Shown: positions 55,087 through 63,978 of the stretch, in pieces | Layout: each line of letters opens with the position of its first letter | How positions within the stretch are numbered: the stretch's first letter is position 1 | DNA from: Alkalimarinus sediminis | GTDB lineage: Bacteria; Pseudomonadota; Gammaproteobacteria; Pseudomonadales; Oleiphilaceae | Reading direction: 5' to 3' | DNA: 64,000 nt | Assembly (NCBI RefSeq): GCF_026427595.1 | Contig: NZ_CP101527.1 | Span: 4,087,001 to 4,151,000 of the forward strand | Made by a program: the position numbers and the translations under genes | The notes under the pieces: model-generated | What the model was told of the DNA's origin: nothing | What the model saw: only the letters and a program-made list of their open reading frames with translations | The model's database searches: none

Positions 55087-56400
55087 CTATGGACGACTAT
55101 AGATAAGCCGCATGACTTTATTGATATGACTCTGTTGTGATTCATCTTGCTTAAGCGGCGTGTCATTGATCGATAGGGATCTTAACTTATGCAAATGGTC
55201 TATATTTTCCAGTTTGCTGATTGGGCTACCTGATAATGATAGGCGCTTTAAATTTTTCAAGTTATCGAGGCCTTCTATTTTGCTAACATTGGTATCAGCC
55301 ACAATAAGCTTTTCAAGTGAGACAAGGCTATCGAGCCCTGACAATCTCTCTATCGGACAACCTTCAAAATCGATTGCTTTCAGGTTTGGGTGGTTGCCCA
55401 ACCCTTCTATTTTTGTGATGGGGTTATAGGCAAGCACCAGCTCTTCTAAATTCTGTAGCTTGGATAACCCCGCCATGCTCGACACTTCATTGCTGTTTAA
55501 ATCCAGAACTTTCAGGCTTGTCATTTGATCGATGCCTTTTAGGTCTTTTAGGTTGCAATTGTAAATGCGGAGGTGTTCCAGACTCAGCAAGCCTTCGAGA
55601 GCTTGAACAGAGTTAATATTGCAGAACGTGAGGGATAAGATACGTAGTTGCTGTAAACCTGATAAAGGCGTTAAGTCGGAAAATGTGTCGCCTGCTATCC
55701 GCAGTTTTTCCAATTTTTTCAGGTACTGGAGGCCCTCTAATGACCTAATGTTGGGTCCTGCCCCCATCAACAGCAATGTACGCACATTCTTAAACTTTTT
55801 AAGTTGTTCAAAGTTTTTGAGTTCATTACCACTAAGCTCAAGGTATCGAACATTAGGAAGTCCTCCAACCCCATCAAGGTCAGGTATTCGATCTGACATC
55901 AAGTTCAAATAGGTTAATGACGGGAGGTTATGCAATATTTTTATTTTTTTAATGTGGCCTCCTTTAAAATCAAGGTATTGCAGGAGTGATAAGTCATGAA
56001 GATCCAATTCTTCAATCGTTGCACCATAAGCCCCAAATGCCCAAAGGTGTTTGAGTTGATTAAGTTTTGATGTCGTTTTTAACTGGCTGCCTTCTAAATC
56101 AAATGCCAATATTCTCCCATTTGCATCAACCAACACCAAGTTCCCTAAGTCGGTAACACCTTTTGTACCCCTCCTTCGCCCAAAATCAATAATCGCTCTA
56201 CCAACATAGATTTCATCAATCTTAAATTCATTAATAAAAACAAACTCATCCAACGTTTTACCCGCATCATGAATAATCTCTTTAAAGACGGCGAGGTCTT
56301 CTGGGTGAACAACCACCTCAGCCTTGGCAGTAAAAGCCGTGCATAGCACCCAAAAAAGTATGCCATGGATTAGCCCTATTCGATTATTGCCTAAGTTCAA
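55087..56400 (-). CDS. Leucine-rich-repeat exported protein, paralog B
   Basis: A 437-residue protein. The start is TTG at 56400 behind AAGGAGAGG. A signal peptide (GILFWVLCTAFTAKA) is followed by a conserved opening, AEVVVHPEDLAVFKEIIHDAGKTL. From about residue 110 there are roughly 13 leucine-rich repeats with L-x2-L-x2-L-x-L-x2-N spacing. It should lie in the periplasm. It shares its C-terminal 150 residues with paralog A and its N-terminal two thirds with paralog C. The function is unknown; an immunity role is proposed from its position behind a large toxin-like gene. Confidence 0.8.
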   Translation of the reverse strand: MNLGNNRIGLIHGILFWVLCTAFTAKAEVVVHPEDLAVFKEIIHDAGKTLDEFVFINEFKIDEIYVGRAIIDFGRRRGTKGVTDLGNLVLVDANGRILAFDLEGSQLKTTSKLNQLKHLWAFGAYGATIEELDLHDLSLLQYLDFKGGHIKKIKILHNLPSLTYLNLMSDRIPDLDGVGGLPNVRYLELSGNELKNFEQLKKFKNVRTLLLMGAGPNIRSLEGLQYLKKLEKLRIAGDTFSDLTPLSGLQQLRILSLTFCNINSVQALEGLLSLEHLRIYNCNLKDLKGIDQMTSLKVLDLNSNEVSSMAGLSKLQNLEELVLAYNPITKIEGLGNHPNLKAIDFEGCPIERLSGLDSLVSLEKLIVADTNVSKIEGLDNLKNLKRLSLSGSPISKLENIDHLHKLRSLSINDTPLKQDESQQSHINKVMRLIYSRP

Positions 56401-56455
56401 AAAGCCTCTCCTTTTTCTTTTTGATACAGTGCTAGCGATACCAATAATTTATGCT

Positions 56456-57781
56456 CTATGGACGGCTATAGACAAGCCGCATTACTTTATTGATATGACT
56501 CTGTTGTGATTCATCTTGCTTAAGCGGCGTGTCATTGATGGATAGGGATCTTAACTTATGCAAGTGGTCTATATTTTCCAGTTTGCTGATTGGACTACCT
56601 GATAATGATAGGCGCTTTAAGTTTTTCACGTTATCAAGGCCTTCTATTTTGCTAACATTGGTATCAGCCACAATGAGTGTTTCAAGTGACTTTAGCTGGT
56701 CGAGCCCTGATAGTTTTTCTATCGGACAACCTTCAAAATCGATTGTTTTCAGGTTTGGGTGATTATCCAGCCCTTCAATTTTTGTGATGGGGTTATAAGC
56801 AAGCACCAACTCTTCTAAATTCTGTAGGTTGGATAACCCTGCCATGCTCGTCACGTCGTTCAGTTTCAAATCGAGAACTTTAAGGCTTTTCATTTGGTCG
56901 ATACCTTTTAGATCTTTTAGCCCGCATTCATAAACGTAAAGAGCCTCAAGGTGCTGAAGACCGCCAAGACTCTCTAAACTGTCTATACTACAATAAGACA
57001 AATAGAGCCTATTCAACGTTTTTAAGCCACTTATGGGCGACAAGTCAGTGTAGTCAATACTTGTCAACATTAAGTTATTCACCCGCTCCAAATACTGAAG
57101 CCCATCAAGCGACGTTATCTTGGGGCCAGGGCTTCTTAAAGTGAGTTTATGTACATTTTTAAACTTCTTTAATTGCTTTAAATCGGTTAAGTAATTACCG
57201 CTGAGGTCTACATACTGAATACTCGGTAAATCACCAATGCCATCCAGACTGGCAATATCGGTGGATTTTAAATTTAAATATGTTAGTGAGGGCAGGTTCA
57301 CCAGCGATGTAATCTTCTCTATATTCGCCGCTCTCAAATTAAGATACGCTAAGTTTGTCAACCCCTCTATTTTCAGCTCAGCAATATCCGCACCCGAGGC
57401 ACCAAATGCCAGCAGGTGTTTGAGTTGATTCAAATTAGCCGTCGTTTTTAACTGACTATCGCTCAAGTCAAACGCCAACACTCTCCCCTTCTTATTAACC
57501 AGAACAAAATAATCAAGCTCTGTAATTCCTCTTGACCCCCATCGACCAAGGTCAACCCTTGGTCTTCTACTATCAAGCTCACCAAACTTAAATTCATTGA
57601 TAAAAACAAACTCATTCAGCGTTTTACCTGCATCATGAATAATCTCTTTAAAGACGGCGAGGTCTTCTGGGTGAACAGTCACCTCAGCATGTGCTGGTTT
57701 TACAGAAGACAGTACGAATAAGAGGGTAAAAAGAATAAAAATATTGTTGTTGTAAGCACTCACGGTGTTTGTTTCTTTCAT
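56456..57781 (-). CDS. Leucine-rich-repeat exported protein, paralog A
   Basis: About 441 residues. The start chosen is ATG at 57781 (MKETNTVSAYNNN) with AGGT upstream; the frame is open from a TTG overlapping the preceding stop. A signal peptide (FILFTLLFVLSSVKPAHA) precedes AEVTVHPEDLAVFKEIIHDAGKTL. The LRR array differs from paralog B in the middle (about residues 90-290) but is almost the same at the C-terminus. It directly follows the 1239-residue gene, 17 bases after its stop, so it is probably translated from the same message. Confidence 0.8.
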   Translation of the reverse strand: MKETNTVSAYNNNIFILFTLLFVLSSVKPAHAEVTVHPEDLAVFKEIIHDAGKTLNEFVFINEFKFGELDSRRPRVDLGRWGSRGITELDYFVLVNKKGRVLAFDLSDSQLKTTANLNQLKHLLAFGASGADIAELKIEGLTNLAYLNLRAANIEKITSLVNLPSLTYLNLKSTDIASLDGIGDLPSIQYVDLSGNYLTDLKQLKKFKNVHKLTLRSPGPKITSLDGLQYLERVNNLMLTSIDYTDLSPISGLKTLNRLYLSYCSIDSLESLGGLQHLEALYVYECGLKDLKGIDQMKSLKVLDLKLNDVTSMAGLSNLQNLEELVLAYNPITKIEGLDNHPNLKTIDFEGCPIEKLSGLDQLKSLETLIVADTNVSKIEGLDNVKNLKRLSLSGSPISKLENIDHLHKLRSLSINDTPLKQDESQQSHINKVMRLVYSRP

Positions 57782-57798
57782 GTTAATGACCTGATAAA

Positions 57799-60700
57799 TC
57801 AATGTTGAAACTGTTTGTGTGCCCAGCTAACGGGGGTATTTAAATTAAGGTGCTGGCTGACAATGCCAAATGTCGGTTGCGGCTCGTCTAATAGAGGCCT
57901 AAAGCAGCCACGTTCCAACATGACCCGGACTTCTCCACAGGTGCGCGTAGAGTCGTATGGGCTGTTGTCATCTTGTTTTTTTAGGGCTTGGTAGAATGCG
58001 ATAATGGAGTCAACGTCCATATACGCGATAAGTTTATTTTTAATTGTCCGGTGTCCGTTTAACACCGTATTGCCGCCAGCATAACGCGGCGCGCCTTCAG
58101 GAAGCTTTATTAGGGCTTTAATGTCGCTAAGGGGCCGCCCCATTAGATGTAATGGAACCACTGCTCGCCAGGTCAGGTAGCGCCAGTCAACTGCGCTATC
58201 TTCTATTAGCCTGCTGGTTTCTCGTTGGGCGTCTGCACGGGCATAGGCTGTTTTGAATGCCTTACTTTCCGGGAATTCACCGGTATAAAAATCCAGGTAT
58301 AGCTGTTTCTCCTGTTCACCCACTTTCACCTTGGTGGTTATGAGTCTATCCCAGTAACCATGAAATAGCTGATGTAAAGGCTTCCGCAATGCACTGGACA
58401 CAATCTCAAAGGTATCAATCACCGCCAACCCCGTCATCACTATTCCGCCTACAATCAACCCAACTTCGCCGACAACGGGAACAAATAAAACGCTCGCCAC
58501 CATAACCCCGACACGGCGGCGTAATGCTTGCGTGCCCACGGAGGCTGCGACCGTTCTTGAGGTACTAGATGCAGCGGTTTGGCCCCATTTTTTTACGGCA
58601 TGGCCATATGCCAACATGCCTGCACTTGCTGCAAAGGCTACATCCTTTGCACTTTTTCCATACAAACCGTGGTTAAAATGGTTATAAGCATCAACCGTTG
58701 CCATAACACCGGCTAACACCGTTAAGCGCTGAGCGATGGTATCAGCAACCGCCACCAATGAGGCTGAGGGGGGAGACATGCGACCGAGCTTCGATGTGAA
58801 AAGCGAGCTAATCAACTCTCTTGCCTGTATCGCCTTAATTAGTGTATTGCCTGAGTTGTCGATGACGTTCCCGATATAACGAAGTGTTTCTTCTGTGTTC
58901 ATATTGCTCTTTTCAGGCAGATTTCCCCATGATTCGAACAATAACATCCAGTTCATCACCTGCATGGCGCTTTTGTATTTTATATGGCTTCTGGCATTGT
59001 ACGCCTGGTCAGAGAAAGACTCGGTTGTTGAGCCAGCCTTACCATCTTCTTTGATTACCGGAAATACCCTGGTAAACATATCATCTATTACTTCCCTTGC
59101 ATTTCGGCTAAGAACATTTTTACCCCCTTTAGGCTTCCTGCCACCGGGTGAGTATTGCCGGCCGTGAGCTCTCAATAAATGATAAATGCTATGCTTAAAG
59201 CTATGAAATTCCGCTCCATCGGGCGACACGCCATAGAGACGCATCACACCGAAGAATAGTTTGATATGCAGCGATTTTTTACCCACACTATGTCGGCGCA
59301 CTAATTTAGAGACATAGTCAGCATAGGTATCAAGCAGCGTTTGCATTAGCGACGGAGGGCCGGGCTGATTATGGAAGGTGGCGTCTGATAGTTTTTTATA
59401 AGCGTTCAAAACCGTTAGCAATGGATTGCTTTCGGGCGACTTATTTAAATATAAGTTATCTTCAATATGATCATATAACCTTGCAATCAGAGGGCTTAAA
59501 TTATTTCCGTCTTCCTGATCATCAAAATAAAATATCTTAGATATTCTTGAAATAATACCTACCACATCATCATCTGGCTTCAGCGTCTCCCCCTCAACAT
59601 CCTCTGCCACCCACCACACACAATCCTTTACATGTTTCTCCCATACTTCTTCTGCTAATGAGGTATTTTTAAACGCAGCATAGCATTTAGGCAAGGTGTC
59701 GTAGATATGCAGCCAGTAGGGTTCTTGCGCCATATATGGCCCTGCGGGAACGCCTCCTCCGTTAGGCTCAGCCATAGAGGCAGCATTGATATAACGCTTC
59801 AACTCGTTTGCTAACGCAGGGCTATTGAGTAACGCCCATAGCTGCTGCGCGCAATCGTCCAGTTTTTTTTGTATCTTCGCTATCGGAAAGTCTGGGGTGT
59901 CGGTTTGGTCTGACAACCATTTTTCTATCGCGCCCCCCATATCGCCCAAATTTTTGGATAACGAGGCAATGGTTTCAGACTCCTCGTTGTTTAACGGAGC
60001 GTAGTGATATTGACCATATAACTCTGTTAATTGTTCCATTTGATTGATGGCGAGCAGGTTATCTAGATGGGGTTTTGTCGCTTGTCGATACGCTTGATGC
60101 GCATCTTCCAGTGCGGCCAGTTTTTCACACAGACGCCTATCCCACTCGGGTAGCGTGCAATAAATGGCGATAGTCGAACAGGGGTTAGGCTGGTCTTTTT
60201 CAGGCGCTGGCAGCTGTTGCTCCGCCCATGCGGCACCTTGAGTGGTAAATGTTGAGGTCGCCTTGCCGTGGTTGGCGATATCCAGCGCTTGCGTGAGTGT
60301 GGTCACGTCTTTGCTGATAAAGCTGCCACGGTCTATCGGGTATAGCATAAAGCCATAACGGCGGTTGCGATAAAAATACTGGTTGGTGATTTTTCGTGTG
60401 AGCTGTCGGGCCTTAAAGTCATACCAGCCGTTTTCTACCATCACTTTTTCGATGGCTGCTTCGTCATGATCATTAAACCCTTGCTCTATCAGGTTCAGCA
60501 TCACCTGCTCAGATACCGATAGCACCGCATCTTGGTTAAGCACGGGAGCCCTGTCTCTCAGGGAGTAGAGATAATCACGCTCTGAGGCTCCGGTTTTAAA
60601 CAACCCGTCATAATTAAGCAGCACATCACCAAAGGCCTTGGTATTGCCCCACAGGTTTAACTCACCGTTAACGGCATCATTGTACGCTTTTTTGTCATAC

Positions 60701-61512
60701 CCGAGATCGTAACGGAGTTTCCTCAGCTTATCGGTTGACAGCTTTGGCTTTACCATGACTTGGTTGGTGGTGCGGTTAATGTGGTGAAGCCCTAATGATT
60801 CAGGTATGGGGACGCTTTGAATAAGAAAGCCATCGCTATTCGTCAAACCAATGCCGATGGGCATCATCAACTGCGTTTTTTCAAAAAAAGCATCGGCATC
60901 TTGCTCTATAGTATCCGGCCGTTCAGGGTGGTTATCATATAGCCAGTAGATAATATGGCTATTATTCACAGCTTCATCGGGAGCATCTTGATAGACAAAC
61001 CTTAACCGCACCGCTTCGCTTTCGATGCGAAGCTTGCAGGTTGCAGACAATTTATTGAGTTCAGTTAATGGTTCAGCCTGCCGGTTAACATATGCCTTTT
61101 GTGTAATATTGGGATTCAACTCCTTCTGCTTGAGCAATGGCGCAAGCTGCTCAGGGTCTCCATTGCCCATCACCTCTACCATGCGGCTAATCGAGTGTTC
61201 CAGCTGCGCCAACTGTTCAGCCTCATCTTCGGGGTAATAGTCGCAAAGCGACTGAACCGCGTTGGTGCTTATATTGTATTGCTTTTCAAGTGCTTGAAGT
61301 CTTAACTCAAGACTCTGTAAACGACTGGTGGCAACATTCCAGGCGGATTTCCACTCATAGTTTTCAGAATACCCCCATACATGTTTGCTCTTAAAGCTTG
61401 TCTCACGGGAGCGTTTTAATTCGGCCAAAATCTTCAGTTCCATTTTCACACGCGCGATGTCTTTGAAGAGGCCTTCGTAATCTGGGAGAATATTTTTTAG
61501 TGAAGTCGCCAT
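57799..61512 (-). CDS. Very large protein with hydrophobic C-terminal segment, toxin-like
   Basis: About 1237 residues. The start is ATG at 61512 with AAGGA 9 bases upstream; GTG at 61518 is also in frame. No signal peptide is seen. The N-terminal 110 residues are helical and charged. The bulk is polar and unrecognised. A hydrophobic Gly/Val-rich stretch (about 1003-1037, VMVASVLFVPVVGEVGLIVGG) could insert into membranes, as in VasX-like type VI effectors. It follows the MIX-like and LysM genes and precedes exported LRR paralogs. A pore-forming or membrane-targeting effector is a reasonable guess. No catalytic motif was found. Confidence 0.65.
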   Translation of the reverse strand: MATSLKNILPDYEGLFKDIARVKMELKILAELKRSRETSFKSKHVWGYSENYEWKSAWNVATSRLQSLELRLQALEKQYNISTNAVQSLCDYYPEDEAEQLAQLEHSISRMVEVMGNGDPEQLAPLLKQKELNPNITQKAYVNRQAEPLTELNKLSATCKLRIESEAVRLRFVYQDAPDEAVNNSHIIYWLYDNHPERPDTIEQDADAFFEKTQLMMPIGIGLTNSDGFLIQSVPIPESLGLHHINRTTNQVMVKPKLSTDKLRKLRYDLGYDKKAYNDAVNGELNLWGNTKAFGDVLLNYDGLFKTGASERDYLYSLRDRAPVLNQDAVLSVSEQVMLNLIEQGFNDHDEAAIEKVMVENGWYDFKARQLTRKITNQYFYRNRRYGFMLYPIDRGSFISKDVTTLTQALDIANHGKATSTFTTQGAAWAEQQLPAPEKDQPNPCSTIAIYCTLPEWDRRLCEKLAALEDAHQAYRQATKPHLDNLLAINQMEQLTELYGQYHYAPLNNEESETIASLSKNLGDMGGAIEKWLSDQTDTPDFPIAKIQKKLDDCAQQLWALLNSPALANELKRYINAASMAEPNGGGVPAGPYMAQEPYWLHIYDTLPKCYAAFKNTSLAEEVWEKHVKDCVWWVAEDVEGETLKPDDDVVGIISRISKIFYFDDQEDGNNLSPLIARLYDHIEDNLYLNKSPESNPLLTVLNAYKKLSDATFHNQPGPPSLMQTLLDTYADYVSKLVRRHSVGKKSLHIKLFFGVMRLYGVSPDGAEFHSFKHSIYHLLRAHGRQYSPGGRKPKGGKNVLSRNAREVIDDMFTRVFPVIKEDGKAGSTTESFSDQAYNARSHIKYKSAMQVMNWMLLFESWGNLPEKSNMNTEETLRYIGNVIDNSGNTLIKAIQARELISSLFTSKLGRMSPPSASLVAVADTIAQRLTVLAGVMATVDAYNHFNHGLYGKSAKDVAFAASAGMLAYGHAVKKWGQTAASSTSRTVAASVGTQALRRRVGVMVASVLFVPVVGEVGLIVGGIVMTGLAVIDTFEIVSSALRKPLHQLFHGYWDRLITTKVKVGEQEKQLYLDFYTGEFPESKAFKTAYARADAQRETSRLIEDSAVDWRYLTWRAVVPLHLMGRPLSDIKALIKLPEGAPRYAGGNTVLNGHRTIKNKLIAYMDVDSIIAFYQALKKQDDNSPYDSTRTCGEVRVMLERGCFRPLLDEPQPTFGIVSQHLNLNTPVSWAHKQFQH

Positions 61513-61552
61513 AAGCACTCATCCTTGAGTTGGTAAAGTAAAAACGATAACG

Positions 61553-62248
61553 CTAAGCAAAAACCTGCTCAGCATGGCTGATTAACCCGACTAATGAGTC
61601 ATCCGGCGCATTGTCTAAGGTCTTTTGTAATCGGCGCGCTGAAGCCTGATGAAACTGCCGGTCATCCACTGCAACGCCCCCTGATCTTAAATTCAAATTA
61701 TTCAGCTCACTCAACACACCTTCTGAAGTATCTTCTGGGGGTAAATTGCCAAGCTGTACTCGCCAGCACATTTTCTTTTGTGACAAGTGGCCCTCGGGCC
61801 ATACAGTTAACGTTACCTCCGCTAGCACCGGGTCGATGAGGCATTTAACCTCACCTTGAACGTTAGTCATCCCGGTGATCTTCTTATCAAGGGCTAACGT
61901 TAGTTCATAAGGCTGATTGCTCACAATGCTGCCGTCATCATTCTGAATAACAACAACAAACCAGACGCTTGGTCGTCTTAATACAAACGCATTGTTTCTG
62001 TCGACCACAACACCCTCTGTTTTTTGGCGAGGCTCGGGGATAACTACCACATCACCGGGCATTAAGCGACTAGGGTCTGGTCGCTTTGCTCTGAGTGAAG
62101 CGTTGGCCTGATGCTCATATAATGCCTGCCAACTGGAAAGCCCATGCTGATGGGCAATGGATATTAGGCAATCCCCCGGCTGCACAGTATATGTTTTCAT
62201 TTCGTTGCTTGATTTCATATTGTCAGGCTTCATATTGCCGGGCTCCAT
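61553..62248 (-). CDS. LysM-domain protein, probable effector adaptor or accessory
   Basis: A 231-residue protein. A LysM domain occupies about residues 18-67 (YTVQPGDCLISIAHQHGLS ... LMPGDVVVIPEP). A beta-sandwich-like domain follows (about 90-165, VVVIQNDDGSIVSNQPYELTL ... TNVQGEVKCLI). There is no signal peptide. It overlaps the MIX-like gene by 19 bases, so the two are coupled. Cytoplasmic LysM proteins of this layout are common beside VgrG, PAAR and type VI effectors. Confidence 0.8.
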   Translation of the reverse strand: MEPGNMKPDNMKSSNEMKTYTVQPGDCLISIAHQHGLSSWQALYEHQANASLRAKRPDPSRLMPGDVVVIPEPRQKTEGVVVDRNNAFVLRRPSVWFVVVIQNDDGSIVSNQPYELTLALDKKITGMTNVQGEVKCLIDPVLAEVTLTVWPEGHLSQKKMCWRVQLGNLPPEDTSEGVLSELNNLNLRSGGVAVDDRQFHQASARRLQKTLDNAPDDSLVGLISHAEQVFA

Positions 62249-63696
62249 AAGTCCTGATCAAAGTCGGGAAAGGTAATGCGCAACGAATCCAATGATTGAA
62301 CAGACATTTCGGCCTCTCCTTGCTCATCCAGTATGCCTTGAGCCACAGTGCCTCGCGCCCCTATCACATCAAAACGAGCATTGCTAACAGGCACCCCCTG
62401 TTCATCATGAAGGCTGACATGCAGTGTTTGCAGCACCTTGACGGGCGATAGGTAGACCGAGGCTATTTTTTTCTCGCTCTCCATCCCTTGAGAATCACGG
62501 CCTTTCATTCGCACCACTGAGCTTTCCAAACTATCAATATCACCCTGCTCAACACCAAATGCCTGCTGGCTTGAATAATGACTTATGGCGTCAACAGAGG
62601 TAGTTTTCTGAATGAGCAGATCAGTATTTGCCTCTAAAGACTCAATAACATCCCATGTCCATTGGCTCGCGCTAAATACAACCCGAACCCCCTTTCGCCC
62701 CAACTGATATTCGTTTTCAAGTTTATAAGGCACCCATACACTGTTAAGCCAATGCCCTTCCGCAGTTCGTTCAGCGTCGGCGGGATGAAGGCCAAAACGA
62801 TATTGGCTGCGATACCAGGATACTCTTACATCCCGCATTGCGCTGTTTGACTTGACCTCCAGCTCACGCCATAACTGGCCTTTCCAGAAAATATACATCC
62901 AGCCATCCCGCAAAATTTCAGCATCATGCTTATCTCGTAGCTCCGAGCAATACCTAAGTGGTTTAATGGGGATAAGCAGGTGGTCCCACTCTGCTTTGTT
63001 AGCCGTACGCAAGCACGGTGTAGCGGCTTTAATCAATGGCAACACCATTGGAGATGGAGGGCCACTCATGGTGATGGCAAGACCTATTTTTCTCGGGTTC
63101 GGCCCTAAATGAGAGAATGTTACCAGGCTGCGATAGGGGATTTGATGATCGTTGTCTGCTGCCAACCGTTGTTTATACTCTTGTTGGTAGGCATTGATAT
63201 GGAGCATTTGTTTTCGGGTTAAATCACGGCCCGCTACTTCAACCACCAGTTTACGGGTTAACACCTCAGATTTAATGGAGGGGGAACGTGATGGCGAAGT
63301 ACTAACTCCGCCGAGGGACTTACCAGCACGCGAAGCAGAAGCAGCCTGAAGGTTGTTCAGATTTTTTGCGGCCGCCTCTTTGTCTAATGGACGACTATCA
63401 CTAGGTGCTTTCATCCAGGATTTAACCTCACCCGGCTTTGCAAGGTCGGCGGGTAGAACGACGGTTAGAAGGTTATCTTCAAGCTGCTGCTTAATGTCCG
63501 AAATTTGCTCTCGTGCGTGAAAACAGGATGATAGCTGGGCTGCGGCATGGGGATTATACTGCACAACACCCTCAGCAAATATTTCGGCCAGGTATTGGCC
63601 TTGTGCAAAGCCAATGACCTCACCTGCATTGGTCAGATCGAAACCCGGAGGGTAAATATCGTAGGTTGTTTGTTGTATAACAACACGTGTTTTCAT
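62230..63696 (-). CDS. MIX-like type VI secretion effector/co-effector protein
   Basis: About 488 residues from ATG 63696, which has AGGAGG 6 bases upstream; the frame is open to 63798. LRDGWMYIFWKGQLWRELEV (about 262-281) fits the MIX core (hydrophobic-R-x-G-W-x-Y-aromatic). The C-terminal 80 residues form a beta-sandwich-like domain resembling that of the LysM neighbour. No signal peptide or catalytic motif was seen. MIX proteins ride on the type VI secretion spike and can carry a separate downstream effector. It is the first gene of the cluster. Confidence 0.65.
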   Translation of the reverse strand: MKTRVVIQQTTYDIYPPGFDLTNAGEVIGFAQGQYLAEIFAEGVVQYNPHAAAQLSSCFHAREQISDIKQQLEDNLLTVVLPADLAKPGEVKSWMKAPSDSRPLDKEAAAKNLNNLQAASASRAGKSLGGVSTSPSRSPSIKSEVLTRKLVVEVAGRDLTRKQMLHINAYQQEYKQRLAADNDHQIPYRSLVTFSHLGPNPRKIGLAITMSGPPSPMVLPLIKAATPCLRTANKAEWDHLLIPIKPLRYCSELRDKHDAEILRDGWMYIFWKGQLWRELEVKSNSAMRDVRVSWYRSQYRFGLHPADAERTAEGHWLNSVWVPYKLENEYQLGRKGVRVVFSASQWTWDVIESLEANTDLLIQKTTSVDAISHYSSQQAFGVEQGDIDSLESSVVRMKGRDSQGMESEKKIASVYLSPVKVLQTLHVSLHDEQGVPVSNARFDVIGARGTVAQGILDEQGEAEMSVQSLDSLRITFPDFDQDLWSPAI

Positions 63697-63805
63697 TTTT
63701 GGCCTCCTGCCAGACTTTGCGCCTATCTCGTCGGCTTCCTGCCGAACGTCTGATGCTTCAAAAACTGCTAAATTGGGAAGTGCTACAAGAACCAGCACTG
63801 GCGCA

Positions 63806-63836
63806 ATTATATTACAACGAGTGAAGAATAGGCCAA
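63806..63836 (-). promoter_or_regulatory. Candidate promoter of the MIX-LysM-toxin-LRR cluster
   Basis: On the minus strand a consensus -10, TATAAT (63811-63806), is preceded by TTGGCC (63836-63831) at a long 19-base spacing. The predicted transcript start is about 100 bases before the MIX-like start codon. The -35 is weak. Confidence 0.4.
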
Positions 63837-63952
63837 TTTATTTGCCGATGATTTAACCATCAGCATTTAATGCCAGAGCCGTAAGTGGAGCAAGACTAAC
63901 TACCTCTCTACAGACCATATTGTATAAGTTAAGGGTTAAAACCTTGGGGCGA

Positions 63953-63978
63953 AAAGAGCGGCTTATTAGTCGCTCTTT
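63953..63978. terminator. Hairpin near the right edge, possible terminator
   Basis: AAAGAGCG and CGCTCTTT form an 8-bp stem around a 10-base loop. T-runs are short on both sides. It may terminate a gene lying beyond the window. Confidence 0.45.

Noticed and set aside
55619-55912. Plus-strand frame duplicated at 54250-54543
   Set aside because: It lies antisense to LRR repeats. The two copies match only because the LRR genes are duplicated.
54168-57781. Regular repeats considered as a CRISPR-like or satellite array
   Set aside because: The periodicity is codon-based leucine-rich repeats inside long open frames, with no constant spacers.
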